In this document: positions 29,561-38,413 of the stretch, piece by piece
How the letters are laid out: every line of letters starts with the position of its first letter
Numbering within the stretch: the stretch's first letter is position 1
Assembly (NCBI GenBank): GCA_029747585.1
Contig: JAPEVF010000431.1
Span: forward strand, 1 to 38,413
DNA from: Pleurotus djamor
Lineage: Eukaryota > Basidiomycota > Agaricomycetes > Agaricales > Pleurotaceae
DNA: 38,413 nucleotides
Reading direction: 5' to 3'
Program-made: the position numbers and the translations under genes
The notes under the pieces: generated by a model
What the model was told of the DNA's origin: nothing
The model's database searches: none
Seen by the model: only the letters and a program-made list of their open reading frames with translations

Positions 29561-30720
29561 AACTCATCAACCCCATTATAGATCGTGCTGCTATTTGAGG
29601 AGCGTGTTAAGACATTGCTAACGCTGCTCTAGCTCCCATTTTCGGCGGTCGAAGCTTGGTTTTCGGAGGTGGTCGTTCCGGGGTCCCGGGAGCGGAGGAG
29701 GCACCAAGGCGATGTTGTGAAGGGAGGTAGAGCTCGGCGACGGTTGATGGACATCGAGGGAGCATGCTAAAACATAGTGTAAGTGATCTCAACATGGTTG
29801 AGCAAGAGGAAGACGTACTCTCTTGAGAATGTTCGTGGGTGGTCTCCTTGTCGCACGGGTTTCCAGCAATTTTCATCGTCATTGAATCTATATGACCATC
29901 ATCGTCCTCTAGCACTGCCGTACCAGCACCCCAGCGTCACACCACCATCAGCACGACGGCACAACCCTAAGACGTTTGGGTTATGCTAGGGAATGGGGAG
30001 GTGATATTGGCAGAGGCGCATCACGGTGGAGGAGCTAAGAGGTGTTGGGCACCTTCGAGGCGACAGCTAGACACGCCTACAAAACATACAAAGTCAGCTA
30101 TCGCCTTGCTCCGCCAAAAAGAACTGACGGAAACGCACGATTTTCGATATGGGTACAGGCGGCCCATCCTACCATCTTCAATGCGGCGTGAACAGTCGGG
30201 AGGAGTGGATTTCCCTTTCGGCAGTGTGTTCGTGTAGTGATAATCCTGCTCTAGCGTGTATCGTTGGGTGACGAACCCTCGTTTTCGGAGGTGGTACTGG
30301 GAAGGGTAGGGAGGAGGGGGGATGCAAGAAATAACACCGACGGCCTCAGCGTAGCAGCAAAACGTGTCTATGAGTCATAGTAGGACATTGATAAGCTAGT
30401 TAAGCCGAAAGAAATGGATGGAAACTCACTGTTGACGATCATGTCCTCAGCCGGCTCATCCTACCATGTCGTATAAGTCGACACCAACCACGCCGTTCGC
30501 ACCGAAAATCGGGCATCGTATTCACGTATCGCTAACGCTCCTCCAGCCCATGTTGATGAAGGTCGAACCGTGGATTTCGGAGGTGGGCTTTCCGGGGGTA
30601 CTAGGAGGAGGAGGAGGGTTCGGATCAGTCTTTCCGTCCGCCAACGCCGCAAAAGACGAATCACCACAGTCACATCGACTTCCTACTCTCCTAAGCCATC
30701 CAGATCCATGGGTAAGTCTC
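29560..30720 (-). repeat. Array of degenerate coding-like modules
   Basis: At least three diverged units, about 300-600 bp apart, read on the minus strand. Each has a PGTTTSE-type motif (29661-29684 DPGTTTSENQAS; 30282-30300 LPSTTSENEGSS; 30574-30600 TPGKPTSEIHGS), about 35-45 residues, then a V-x-x-L/I-F-x-(V/M)-V-G motif (29550s GVDELFEVVG; 30150s ALKMVGWAA; 30460s VDLYDMVG), then a donor-like gtgag or gtgcg. Related units occur in both segmental copies. Stops interrupt most units. Confidence 0.55.
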
Positions 30721-31459
30721 TGAACTGTAGCATCCCGGAGCGTTTTGTTGGTAGGCGGGATAGCTCGTTGACCATTGATCTTGTCTCGAACAGGCTCAAC
30801 GGCAGTCGTCAATACCCAGATAGAAGCTATTGATGTTGAACTATTCAGTCATAACGTTCCTGCAGCGAAATCCTGCGAAGCAAACTCACCGCTAACCGCT
30901 GCCGCTTTGCTCCGCAGCCCAACCGTCCAACAATGCCGAATTTCTCGTCGATATATCCACCGTTCATCCCTCTCCTCTGTTCACAGCGTTCCTATATACT
31001 GGTGTTCCTGTATCGGTCGTCGTCTCGCGATCCGGTGCGTTTTTATTCACAGATCTGGTGGGGCGGTTGATTCCGGGTTTCGTTGTCTCAAAGGTCGAGT
31101 TTTGGAGGCAAATACATGGAGGCTCATCGAAGAATCCGATTCTGCGTGTGATAAGCGGGATCGTTCGATTGATATAGAGCGACGTCGGTGTCGATATTGG
31201 GGTATTGGAGGAACGGTGGTGGTGGTGGAAGAGATGCAAGCAAGGGGACAGCGCCAAAATCACTCCTTTGTCGCGTTCCACTCCTGAAAAGCATGTCGAA
31301 GCCATCAGTTCCGCCGCTACACCTGTGGGAGATGTACAGTGAGCACTTGAGGGAGTATAGGGTGGAAGACAAACGAAACTCACCAGGCTCAACCGTCTTC
31401 CTATCCATCCATCCATCCATCCACACCGTCAGTCTTGAAGCATGAGGACGTAAACAACG

Positions 31460-32500
31460 ACAATGGAGGTTTATTCTCGCATCTCAGGAGCGTGCTGAGA
31501 GACATCTAGCGCTGCTGTGCCGAGCGTGCGATAGCCTTCAAGTTGAAAGTTGGAGGCGGTCGTCCGGGGTAGCACAAATNGGGGGGCGGGACCTAGGATT
31601 AATCCAGATCGTTGATGACAACGTTGGGACAGAGGGTGTACCATCCTACAGCGCACAGTAAGCGTATTGTCCATGTTTAAGAGCGAGAAATACTCAAAAG
31701 CGACTCACCGAATCCGTTCTCTGAGAGAACCAACCAGGTGAAACAACCAGCTCGAGTATCCTCCCAACGTGGAGGGAGTCCATCCCAGCGTTCGAGGTTC
31801 ACGTTGAGGACCCTTTGAAGATGCTCGACCGAACGTGGTGTAACGAGGAAAGGAAGATTCCAGGAGTGGTCGTGTGGGGGTGCCAGCAGTCTCCGTGGGT
31901 GTGGGGGATGGGATTGTCCCAAAGGTTTGCGAGGGCGTTGGCGTAGAGGCTACACTTGGCTAATAGGTTTCGTTAGTGAATTATCATAGTTCCAGGGGAG
32001 GAAAGCACAAAGTGAGCTCACCAGCTTCGTTTCCCTTCCCAGCCAACTAAGCCAACCGCCTTGAATATCTCGTCAACGCGTGTACCGTTCGACCTAGCGT
32101 TCCGTAGCCACATTCTTGCAAGGGTAAAGCTGCTTTACCGACATAAATACGGCCTAATGCCCGAGATTTCGGAGGTCGTTGTTCCGGGGTAGCGGGAAGG
32201 GTGGCGGAAAAAGGATTTTCTCAGACGTCTATGATGGTTCTGAGGCAGCGGCTACACCTGCCTGTAGAGTACGGTAAGTGATTTATTCACTTTGTAGGGC
32301 TGGAGAATGCGAAGGGAGCTCACATCGATTGGTTTCCTATCCACCCACCCAAGGGACCGGCCCAAATATCTCATGAACGACTGCGTTGTTCGTCCAAATC
32401 TTTCAGGAGCATGGTGAAAGATGCTTAAGGCTACTTTACCGCGTCGGAGATGGCCTTGAAGTCGAGGTTTCGGAGGGTGTCGTTCCGGGGTACCGGGATG
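31460..32500 (-). pseudogene. Decayed module gene in copy B
   Basis: Four modules on the minus strand: 32465-32490 (PVPRND/YPGT-type), 32165-32190 (YPGTTTSEI), 31840-31880 (HPHTTTPGIF), and the terminal one near 31550 (LPRTTASNFQLEGY... ending DVSQHAPEMRE, stop overlapping AATAAA at 31468-31475). Good introns remain, e.g. 31646-31708 (GTGAGT...CTGTAG). The exon 31709-31922 reads VNLERWDGLPPRWEDTRAG and ENGFG, but the terminal exon has an early stop and an N at 31580. Same family as 20862-21875. Confidence 0.5.
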
Positions 32501-33380
32501 AGGTGTAACGTGATCGACGATGAAGCGGATGCTATCAGGCTCGCTGGTGGTAGAAAGGGGAGTTTGTGATGTGATAAGACGATGAGTGAGTACATTTGAT
32601 ACGAGAAAGAGTGGATGCGACGCACGCTTTGAGGCGNTTTTTTTTGGGTGGTCTCTTCCTATCCAAGGATTGACGCCAAATGAGGGCATTATCCAGTTCC
32701 CAGCATGTAGCAGTGTCTTTCGGTAGTAATCATGCGCGTGACGACACGACTTCGACGAATGAGGTTGGTATGTTTGAGGAAGGCTGGGATGCTGATCTTG
32801 CGGTCAAGAGAAGAGCTTAGGTTTTGGTGTGAACAATGCTGATGGGGACGATTAACAGGGTAGAGGAGAGCGTCTAGCGGATGAAAAAGATCATGGTTAG
32901 CATATTTGGATGGTTTTCCATTATAGAATGGTTGACTCACGAAGTATATCCTCTTTTATGGGAGGTGTTGGCAATGCTCATTTACAAGCTGCGTAGTCCT
33001 GGCCTAGCGCAGCAGCGCTTGACTGGTACCCATGTGTTGGTTCAAAGCGTATTCGAGCTGAGTCTGGCGAGGATGCTTTGCGACGACGGAAGTGGATCTC
33101 TTCAACTTGAGGACAAGCCGCACGAATATGGGGGAATTCAGGTAGCGGGCGAACCATGCTCTCGTTGTGGTGTTTGTTGTGTTCGAGTAGAGACGATAAC
33201 TCATAGCATAAGCGGTTTGGAGTCGATTCAAGAGGGATAAATTCATAAACTTCAGTCGTCGATGCGGACGGTGGTGAAAGTCAAAAGCTGAAAAATGACT
33301 TGGCGCTCGAGCGTCAGGATTCAAGCGCCCGCTGTGCACCATGGTTTCCTTCCACATCCATCGCGGTTGCAAAATTTACA
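32500..33380. other. No gene supported
   Basis: Contains a T run with an N (32637). A plus-strand ATG frame 32881-33240 (119 codons) has no match at the homologous place in copy A, and its opposite strand contains donor-like gtgag sequences of the module type, so I do not call it. Confidence 0.35.
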
Positions 33381-34082
33381 ATGATACCCACTCCTGTTTG
33401 TTTCTCTCTATCCGAAGTCCCACAAGCCACGGCAGAACGTGAACGCGTTCGCGCGGCTGGATTCCTAAACCTCGCCTCGGGGACATCCGATCCCATAACC
33501 ATCCATCTATCCCATGGTCTCGCGTATACCGTTGGCTCAGCCTTGGGAAGTATACCTCCTTCTACGGAGGGGTGTCTCGAGGCTTTTACGCTGCCGAACA
33601 AAGCTGGCCTGACCGTTGGCGCTCGAGCTTGGTCAAAGCATGCGCATCGATCATATGGCGATGAAGTCGTTCCTCCGGATGTATCATCATCCGCTGAGGA
33701 ACCTACCGACGCGAAAACGGTGAAGAAGAAGAAGAAAAAGAAGGAGCTACCTTCTGGGTGGTGGGGACGACCATCAGGACCGGTCGGGTACATCAACGAA
33801 CGTGCTTTGGAATTGTTCTGGCGGATCATGAACAATGCGACCTGGAGGAACCTACACTGGTTGCCACACCAGGTGCTGGTCTACGAGGCCAGGGTAGAGG
33901 AGGGGTATGGGATGAGGTGGTCGCAAGATCGGGCTAGTCATGCTGAGGGTACGGATGCGGGTACCGATGGGGAGGAGGAAACGGCTGAGGTCAAGGTCGA
34001 GGTCGAAGGTCGTCCGTGGATATTTCGTGGATTCGTGGAGCCGATGATGGATGATGGACACGAGAAGGGGTGGAGACATTGA
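33381..34082 (+). CDS. Conserved protein of unknown function (copy B)
   Basis: Intronless paralogue of 22938-23645 produced by the segmental duplication; 233 aa from MIPTPVCFSLSE, the first ATG in frame. The same blocks are present in the same order, including the lysine run, GWWGRPSGPVGYINERALE, LFWRIMNNATWRNLHWLPHQ, VYEARVEEGYGMRWSQDRAS and a C-terminus RPWIFRGFVEPMMDDGHEKG. Differences cluster in the two low-complexity inserts (an extra Lys; a shorter, GTDAG-containing acidic insert), while the structured blocks are nearly invariant and many changes are at third positions. That pattern suggests both copies are under selection. No upstream in-frame ATG exists. Confidence 0.85.
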   Translation: MIPTPVCFSLSEVPQATAERERVRAAGFLNLASGTSDPITIHLSHGLAYTVGSALGSIPPSTEGCLEAFTLPNKAGLTVGARAWSKHAHRSYGDEVVPPDVSSSAEEPTDAKTVKKKKKKKELPSGWWGRPSGPVGYINERALELFWRIMNNATWRNLHWLPHQVLVYEARVEEGYGMRWSQDRASHAEGTDAGTDGEEETAEVKVEVEGRPWIFRGFVEPMMDDGHEKGWRH

Positions 34083-34224
34083 CTGTACTCTATTGACTGT
34101 ACTCTTTGATGAACTTTCAGTGCGTCATCTTCTTGAAAACTTTTCCCAGACCCGTACTGACCGTGAGCATCTCGGGCGTAGATATCGATGCCTTCCATGT
34201 TGATTACACGTTGACCCAACGGTT

Positions 34225-34230
34225 AATAAA
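34225..34230 (+). terminator. Polyadenylation signal AATAAA (copy B)
   Basis: AATAAA about 145 nt after the stop, conserved with copy A; the longer distance is due to a 14-bp tandem duplication (tgactgtactctat) right after the stop. Confidence 0.5.
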
Positions 34231-34429
34231 TTTACTGAGGTACTTTGCTGTTCTCTGTGAAGATGTGGCTTTCTAATAACGTGAAGCCGTTTATTTACAC
34301 CGTTCATAGACATCGCGGCTGGTCCGTGCGGCTTTCAATACTCACATTTATTTGTTGCTCGCCAAAACGTCCACTTTTATGCGACCTTAATCTATGTATA
34401 TGGAGTAGCTTCATGAGTGCGAGGAAAAT

Positions 34430-34650
34430 ATACGGGCCTAGGAACGAACGGAGCATCCCTGCCTGAGATGTTCAAGCCCGTCGGTTTCCGTTGGACGTCT
34501 AGGAAAGATTGGTGCCAAGAGCTCGTCCTTATCGTTCAGGTACGAAGTTCACCTCTCTATCTTCGATGGTGCAGTCTCAACTCCAGCTCAAATGTCGCCG
34601 TACTACGGACAGTACCCGTTGGTATCCCGGCACATTCGCCATAGGTTCTC
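34430..34650 (+). pseudogene. DUF6593 remnant (copy B)
   Basis: Reads EMFKPVGFRWTSRKDW, matching the DMFQRVGFAWRRDRV block of DUF6593 copy 1, then after a roughly 35-50-nt gap with a gtacg donor-like start, LNSSSNVAVLRTVPVGIP, matching the LYLNDRTETPVARSH...LGI block. The N-terminal strand block and the C-terminal EIFP...FVYVEK block are absent, so it is a dead fragment. The equivalent place in copy A is more decayed. Confidence 0.45.
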
Positions 34651-34902
34651 TACCTGCCGCGGGGCACAGGAGCGGAGGACAAACATCGTGTCTTAGACTC
34701 GCAGCGAGTCCGGTTGTCGAAAGTTTGGACGTTTCCTTTCACTGTCGTAGAATTTCCCTTGCATCCCTGTTTGTACGTTCCAGTGCTGAACGCTGAGCTT
34801 TCGCTATGAAATCTCCTGACTCCTGAGACTCCTGAGTTCCTTTGGAAATACGCGCTAGGAGCCCAGTCAAAGACTCTGTCGAACACCCTCCGAAACCACG
34901 AT

Positions 34903-36517
34903 ATGGTAAGTGTGCGGATCTGATGGAAGAGTTAAAATTAGGAGTCCAACGCACCTTTGTAGACTATCCGGACGAACTTCGCCGCTCAGAAACACGTCGA
35001 TGAAGAGATCGACGCAGAGATCAGACGACATGAAAAGGCCATGAAAACCCTGAATATGCGCCGAAATACATATTGTGCCGTCAATCAACTTCCGGACGAT
35101 GTTTTAGTATCTATTTTCTATGCGGTGCAGCTACAAACCTGCTCTTCGGGACCGTTCAGACAAGTGGTATTTGAAGAGTGGATCGTGTTGCTGCAAGTTT
35201 GCCAGGCATGGCACGACATCATCCACAACAACCCTTTCCTCTGGTCCTCCATCAACCTAAATTCAACTCAGGCCTTGCGCATGCTGAATCTCTCGAAAGA
35301 CTCCCCTCTTCAAATGTCTTTCCGCATTCCCATTCATGCCGATGAGGGACTTTGGACGTTAATCGTTGACACCGTGTCTCAAAGTGCACGACTTCAGGCA
35401 TTATTAATGGATATCTACGAACCTGCTACTCTGTCTAGGGTTCTTTCACTAATCCCCCCCCGACTGCTCTGCACCACATCTGCAACGGCTGGCTATCCAG
35501 GTGTCAGGCTCAGGAAAGCTGCATGGAAAGATCTGGTTGGACTTTCCCTCCCTCCGCGAGCTGAGCCTTTCTCAAGCTCCCTTACCGTCAAACGTCCATG
35601 CTATGCCCAAGCTCACACATCTCCGAATATCCTCTCAGCTTCCTGACCATCAAGTCACCACTTCTTGGCTCCTAGAGATTTTTAGTTCGTCACCGAACTT
35701 ACAGGATGTAGATATTTGGGAGTTGCGTGGTCCACTCGTTGATCCCACGTCCGCCCGAGTGTCTCTCCCTTGCTTGCAGTCTCTTTCTATCACTTCATAT
35801 GATGCGTCAACCCTTGGCATCTTCGACTATATCAATACCCCTTCCTTGTCGACACTCGGTGTTGGGTATGCAAACGCCAGGGCACAGGGCTTCGCAGCCA
35901 CAGATCTATCGAGCTTGAAGACCACGATGTCCGGAGTGCTAACACTTCCAATGACCATACACACAGTCGAACTTTGGCTCGTAAATGAATTTCTATTTCG
36001 CGTATATGGACCACCTGATCGTCCTGGCCATCTGGGGAGTCGTTCCATCCGATGTACACTCCCCCTCGCACCTCCGGAGGACATGCATGTCTTCCTCCAA
36101 CTCTGCGACTTAACCCTGCTCAACAAAGCCTCGCTCCTCATCATCCATCGTATAAATCCCGACCACATAGGAACAGCACCACTCTCCTTTATCTCATCGT
36201 GTACAGACATCGAAACGATGATTCTGGATGATTGCACCCCACTCGTTCTCAAATCACTTCTCAAATCTGACATCGAGGAAGACCCACCCAACCCCAAGCT
36301 CGTGTGTCTTTGCTTCGAATTCACCAATTTTTGCACCGTAGAAGGAGACGAAAACGCGACATTTCATCTCTTGATGAGCGTTCTTCGTGAGAGGGCGCGG
36401 CATTCAATACCAATCAAGAAGCTGATGATATGTGAATGTCATTTTGTGGATACGTCCGTGGACGAACTCAGACGGCTTGTCAAGGTGGTAGACGGTCCAT
36501 GGGATGGGTCGCCTTGA
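34903..36517 (+). CDS. F-box protein (copy 3), frame broken at a poly-C run
   Basis: Third F-box gene. ATG 34903-34905, intron 34906-34962 (GTAAGT...TTTGTAG, 57 nt), then exon 34963-36517. N-terminus MTIRTNFAAQKHVDEEI, F-box from AVNQLPDDVLVSIFYAVQL, leucine-rich remainder (GPLVDPTSARVSLPCLQSL; C-terminus PIKKLMICECHF). The frame shifts at the eight-C run 35454-35461. Read with seven Cs, the sequence continues SLIPPDCSAPHLQRLAIQV into the downstream open frame and aligns with copies 1 and 2 throughout, giving about 518 aa. It is therefore either a very young pseudogene or a homopolymer error. No other lesion is visible. It converges with the minus-strand gene at 36701. Confidence 0.8.
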
Positions 36518-36700
36518 TAGAAGTCTGGAGTCGGTTGTGCTCTCAAGATGAACATCTCTGCGCGACTGTACTTGAAGGTCTTGAGTGCGGACTATTAATA
36601 CAACATGGCAAGACTCGATAACAGCGACAACCTGTACGTAGAGTAGAGCATGAAGGGTACGACATATGGATGGAGAGTATGTAAGCCAAACGTGCATGGG

Positions 36701-37459
36701 TTAGACGGAATCGAAAATAAGCCCTTGAAAGTGCGAAAAGAAAGCAAAGTAAAGAAATGTCCGTGGGTTGTATGTAAAAACATAAGAACGAAGAAACGGC
36801 GACGATGAAGATATGCTTTGAACGGAGGGGATTCCCCTGGATGTCCAAGATGTGCCCTGGACTATGAAGCGCATGCTCGAGGGGACGTCATCCTCCATCA
36901 AGAGGTTCTTGACCATTCTGTTCTTCTGCATTTGAGATAAGGGAGCGGAGGAAATGAGTGGGAGCCAGTTGAGCTCGCGCTGACGGTTCGAGCAGATAAA
37001 GACTTCCTCGATGCAGAAGATGGCTTGGAAGGTGCCATTGTCGATGCTGGTAACTGTGAAGCAAGCCGCGGAGGCGTATGCGGTAGGCGATGTATCCCAG
37101 ATTGCAGAGCCACCGGCCCGTAGCAACCACCCAGCACTAGCACCTCTGTCCACATAGATCCTATTCCTATCCCTGGGTTCAAATCAATCCTCGCTGCTCC
37201 GGAACGGAAGGAAGCTCGCTCGAGTCAGCTTCGAATTCCAGAAGCTCAACCTCCCCATCCCTCTGATGTTCTCCCTTTCGTCACCTAGATGGAGGTACAT
37301 GCGTCCCGGGGGGTCGAGGTTCTGCTGTTTGCAAGGCACCACCACCAGTGGTCCTAAACGACGGGGATCGAGCTCGCCGGCCTCGACAATGGATATCGCC
37401 TCTTCTACCCTGACGTGGGCGAGAGCTGTGGTACGATAGGCGTTGACTCCGACGACCAT
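36701..37459 (-). CDS. Protein of unknown function, at least two exons
   Basis: Not recognised. Exons 37206-37459 and 36701-37160, intron 37161-37205 (GTTCCG...GAATAG, 45 nt, phase 2); 237 aa from MVVGVNAYRTTALAHVRVEE. The true start may be further upstream: the frame reads DTYVTSTLP before this Met, following an acceptor-like cccag at about 37484-37488. Landmarks: EAGELDPRRLGPLVVVP, RMYLHLGDERENIRGMG, IYVDRGASAGWLLRAGG, ACFTVTSIDNGTFQAIFC, EEVFICSNRQRELNWLP, NRMVKNLLMEDDVPSSMR. The last 60 residues look like read-through of 3' flank, and the decayed copy A has a stop at the equivalent of RFIV, so the natural C-terminus may be near 36860. Cytosolic by composition. Confidence 0.5.
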
Positions 37460-37488
37460 GGGCAGGGTACTGGTGACGTAGGTGTCTG

Positions 37489-37981
37489 GGGAACGTTACG
37501 CGTAGGAAGGGAAGGAGGGAGCTTGTTGCTATGTGGGAGATAGGGCGTAGCCTGTGCGTAGGGAAGATGGCGCAGGCGGCAGAGAATGGTGGGTAGGATT
37601 GAGGGTTGATACGTAGACTCAACGTGGACCTTGGGAAGCAGGGGTTGATTCGATGATTCCACGGAGCGTGTTGCCGTCTTGACTGAGGGCAGCCTGAGTT
37701 TCAGAGGTAAGATAGCGTCACTGGGAAAGATTAATCAGCGAATGAACGAAGTGATCGTAGAGAAGGGGAAAAATGAAAAGAGGAAAGTGTCCGTTCGAGC
37801 ATATGTGGAGTATATACGAGGAGTCCGTGTCCACGACCAAGTCCAAACAAATCGAGAAATGCCCGCGTCTGAGTCCATGTGCAAAGAAAACAAAGGCAAA
37901 GGCGAAGGTTGTCCATGAGAGAAGACAGAAAATGACATAGAAAAACACATAACAAAATGTCCGTTTATAAAGAAGGAAAAA
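37489..37981. other. Unassigned; possible 5' exons of the minus-strand gene
   Basis: 37490-37660 has minus-strand Pro-rich frames (for example LPPSLPTRNVPQTPTSPVP) that may include an upstream exon of the 36701-37459 gene. 37680-37981 has only A-rich plus-strand and T-rich minus-strand frames of low information. Confidence 0.3.
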
Positions 37982-38413
37982 CTAACCCAACGACAGGTAT
38001 CGTGACCCCGCTGTCTTCGACCCAAACTCTGAAAGGCTCCTCGACCTCGGACGAGCCACACGAGGGTAGAGAGATGGTCGTGCGGGTAACGCTGGTGTTC
38101 GACTGCAATGGTTGGTTCCTCTCTCCCCTCCATAGTTCCTATTACCATCAGCATTGAAACTACCCAGGGAGGTGTTTGCATTTGATGACGACGAACGTTC
38201 TGGCGCGGGTACCACACCCGAAAACTCCACTGGACGAGCTAGGGTAATCGGGCTAGCTAATGGCTGTGCTGCTCCCGAAGGAGGTGGATTGAAAGGAGGT
38301 GGTCGTAACGAGAACGAAGACGCCGTGCGAGGAATCGCAGCGCAACGTTCACCGACCCGCGTCCAACATGGCGTCCAATCCAGGTATCTTCTTCGCGCCC
38401 ACAGAAACACAAT
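37982..38413 (-). CDS. Ser/Pro-rich protein fragment, possibly running off the right edge
   Basis: A minus-strand frame open from the window edge to a stop at 37982-37984. It reads RTASSFSLRPPPFNPPPSG, LASPITLARPVEFSGVVP, ERSSSSNANTSLGSFNADG and LPARPSLYPRVARPRSRSL, the composition of a disordered fungal protein tail. No ATG is visible inside in frame near the edge, so it would be a 3' part. No domain is seen, and chance cannot be excluded. Confidence 0.3.
   Translation of the reverse strand: MVFLWARRRYLDWTPCWTRVGERCAAIPRTASSFSLRPPPFNPPPSGAAQPLASPITLARPVEFSGVVPAPERSSSSNANTSLGSFNADGNRNYGGERGTNHCSRTPALPARPSLYPRVARPRSRSLSEFGSKTAGSRYLSLG

Larger units (their letters stand above)
31290..37450 (+). 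repeat. Segmental duplication, copy B
   Basis: Colinear, same-orientation partner of copy A (20630-25450), about 10.6 kb away at its left end and 12.0 kb at its right end. The difference is explained mainly by the F-box sequence that copy A has lost and by extra DNA at 32500-33300. Copy B retains more open genes. A ccat repeat at 31400-31425 is expanded relative to copy A. Confidence 0.8.

Noticed and set aside
32881..33240. ATG-initiated 119-codon plus frame with CSRCGVCC cysteines
   Set aside because: Absent from copy A, located in module-type minus-strand DNA, no family resemblance; kept only as a weak possibility.
1..38413. CRISPR arrays, bacterial operons, ribosomal RNA, LTRs or terminal inverted repeats of intact transposons
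   Set aside because: Looked for and not seen; the direct repeats present are segmental or module duplications without LTR features (TG...CA ends, primer site, reverse transcriptase).

Overview
This window looks like nuclear DNA of a mushroom-forming basidiomycete (Agaricomycetes). The evidence is gene content and gene style: tandem F-box/LRR-like genes, DUF6593-type proteins, AIG1-like P-loop GTPases, many short GT-AG introns (about 50-80 nt), and a split-promoter tRNA-Thr gene. No bacterial features (operons, Shine-Dalgarno sites) were seen. All families are assigned by eye from sequence patterns; no search was run.

Layout. 0-3.8 kb: two head-to-tail F-box genes, followed by a leftover leader of what may have been a third. 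4.2-6.3 kb: a probable decayed multi-exon gene (+ strand). 6.8-11.9 kb: three tandem minus-strand paralogues of an Asn/Gly-rich protein with a C-terminal helical tail, identical intron layout and conserved TATA boxes; about 0.7 kb of upstream DNA was duplicated with two of them. 13.9-20.1 kb: three DUF6593-type genes flanking a tandem pair of P-loop GTPases (one with a 1-nt frame break; the pair may be spliced into one protein) and a small unknown gene. 20.17 kb: tRNA-Thr(UGU).

20.6-37.5 kb is shaped by a large direct segmental duplication: copy A (about 20.6-25.45 kb) and copy B (about 31.3-37.45 kb). Both copies keep an intact conserved gene of unknown function (22938-23645 and 33381-34082). 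Around it, copy A is decayed (truncated F-box, DUF6593 scrap, broken unknown gene), whereas copy B keeps an almost intact F-box gene (one extra C in a poly-C run) and an open convergent gene. Between and inside the copies lies a minus-strand array of degenerate modules that share a PGTTTSE-like peptide and a VG-W motif. A Zn2Cys6-like coiled-coil gene (25464-27152) lies between the copies.

Five single N bases, most of them beside homopolymer runs, plus three frame breaks at C/G runs, suggest that some apparent pseudogenes are assembly errors. I see no metabolic cluster. The genes are fast-evolving, lineage-specific duplicates (F-box, GTPase, DUF6593, NG-rich), as expected of an accessory region.
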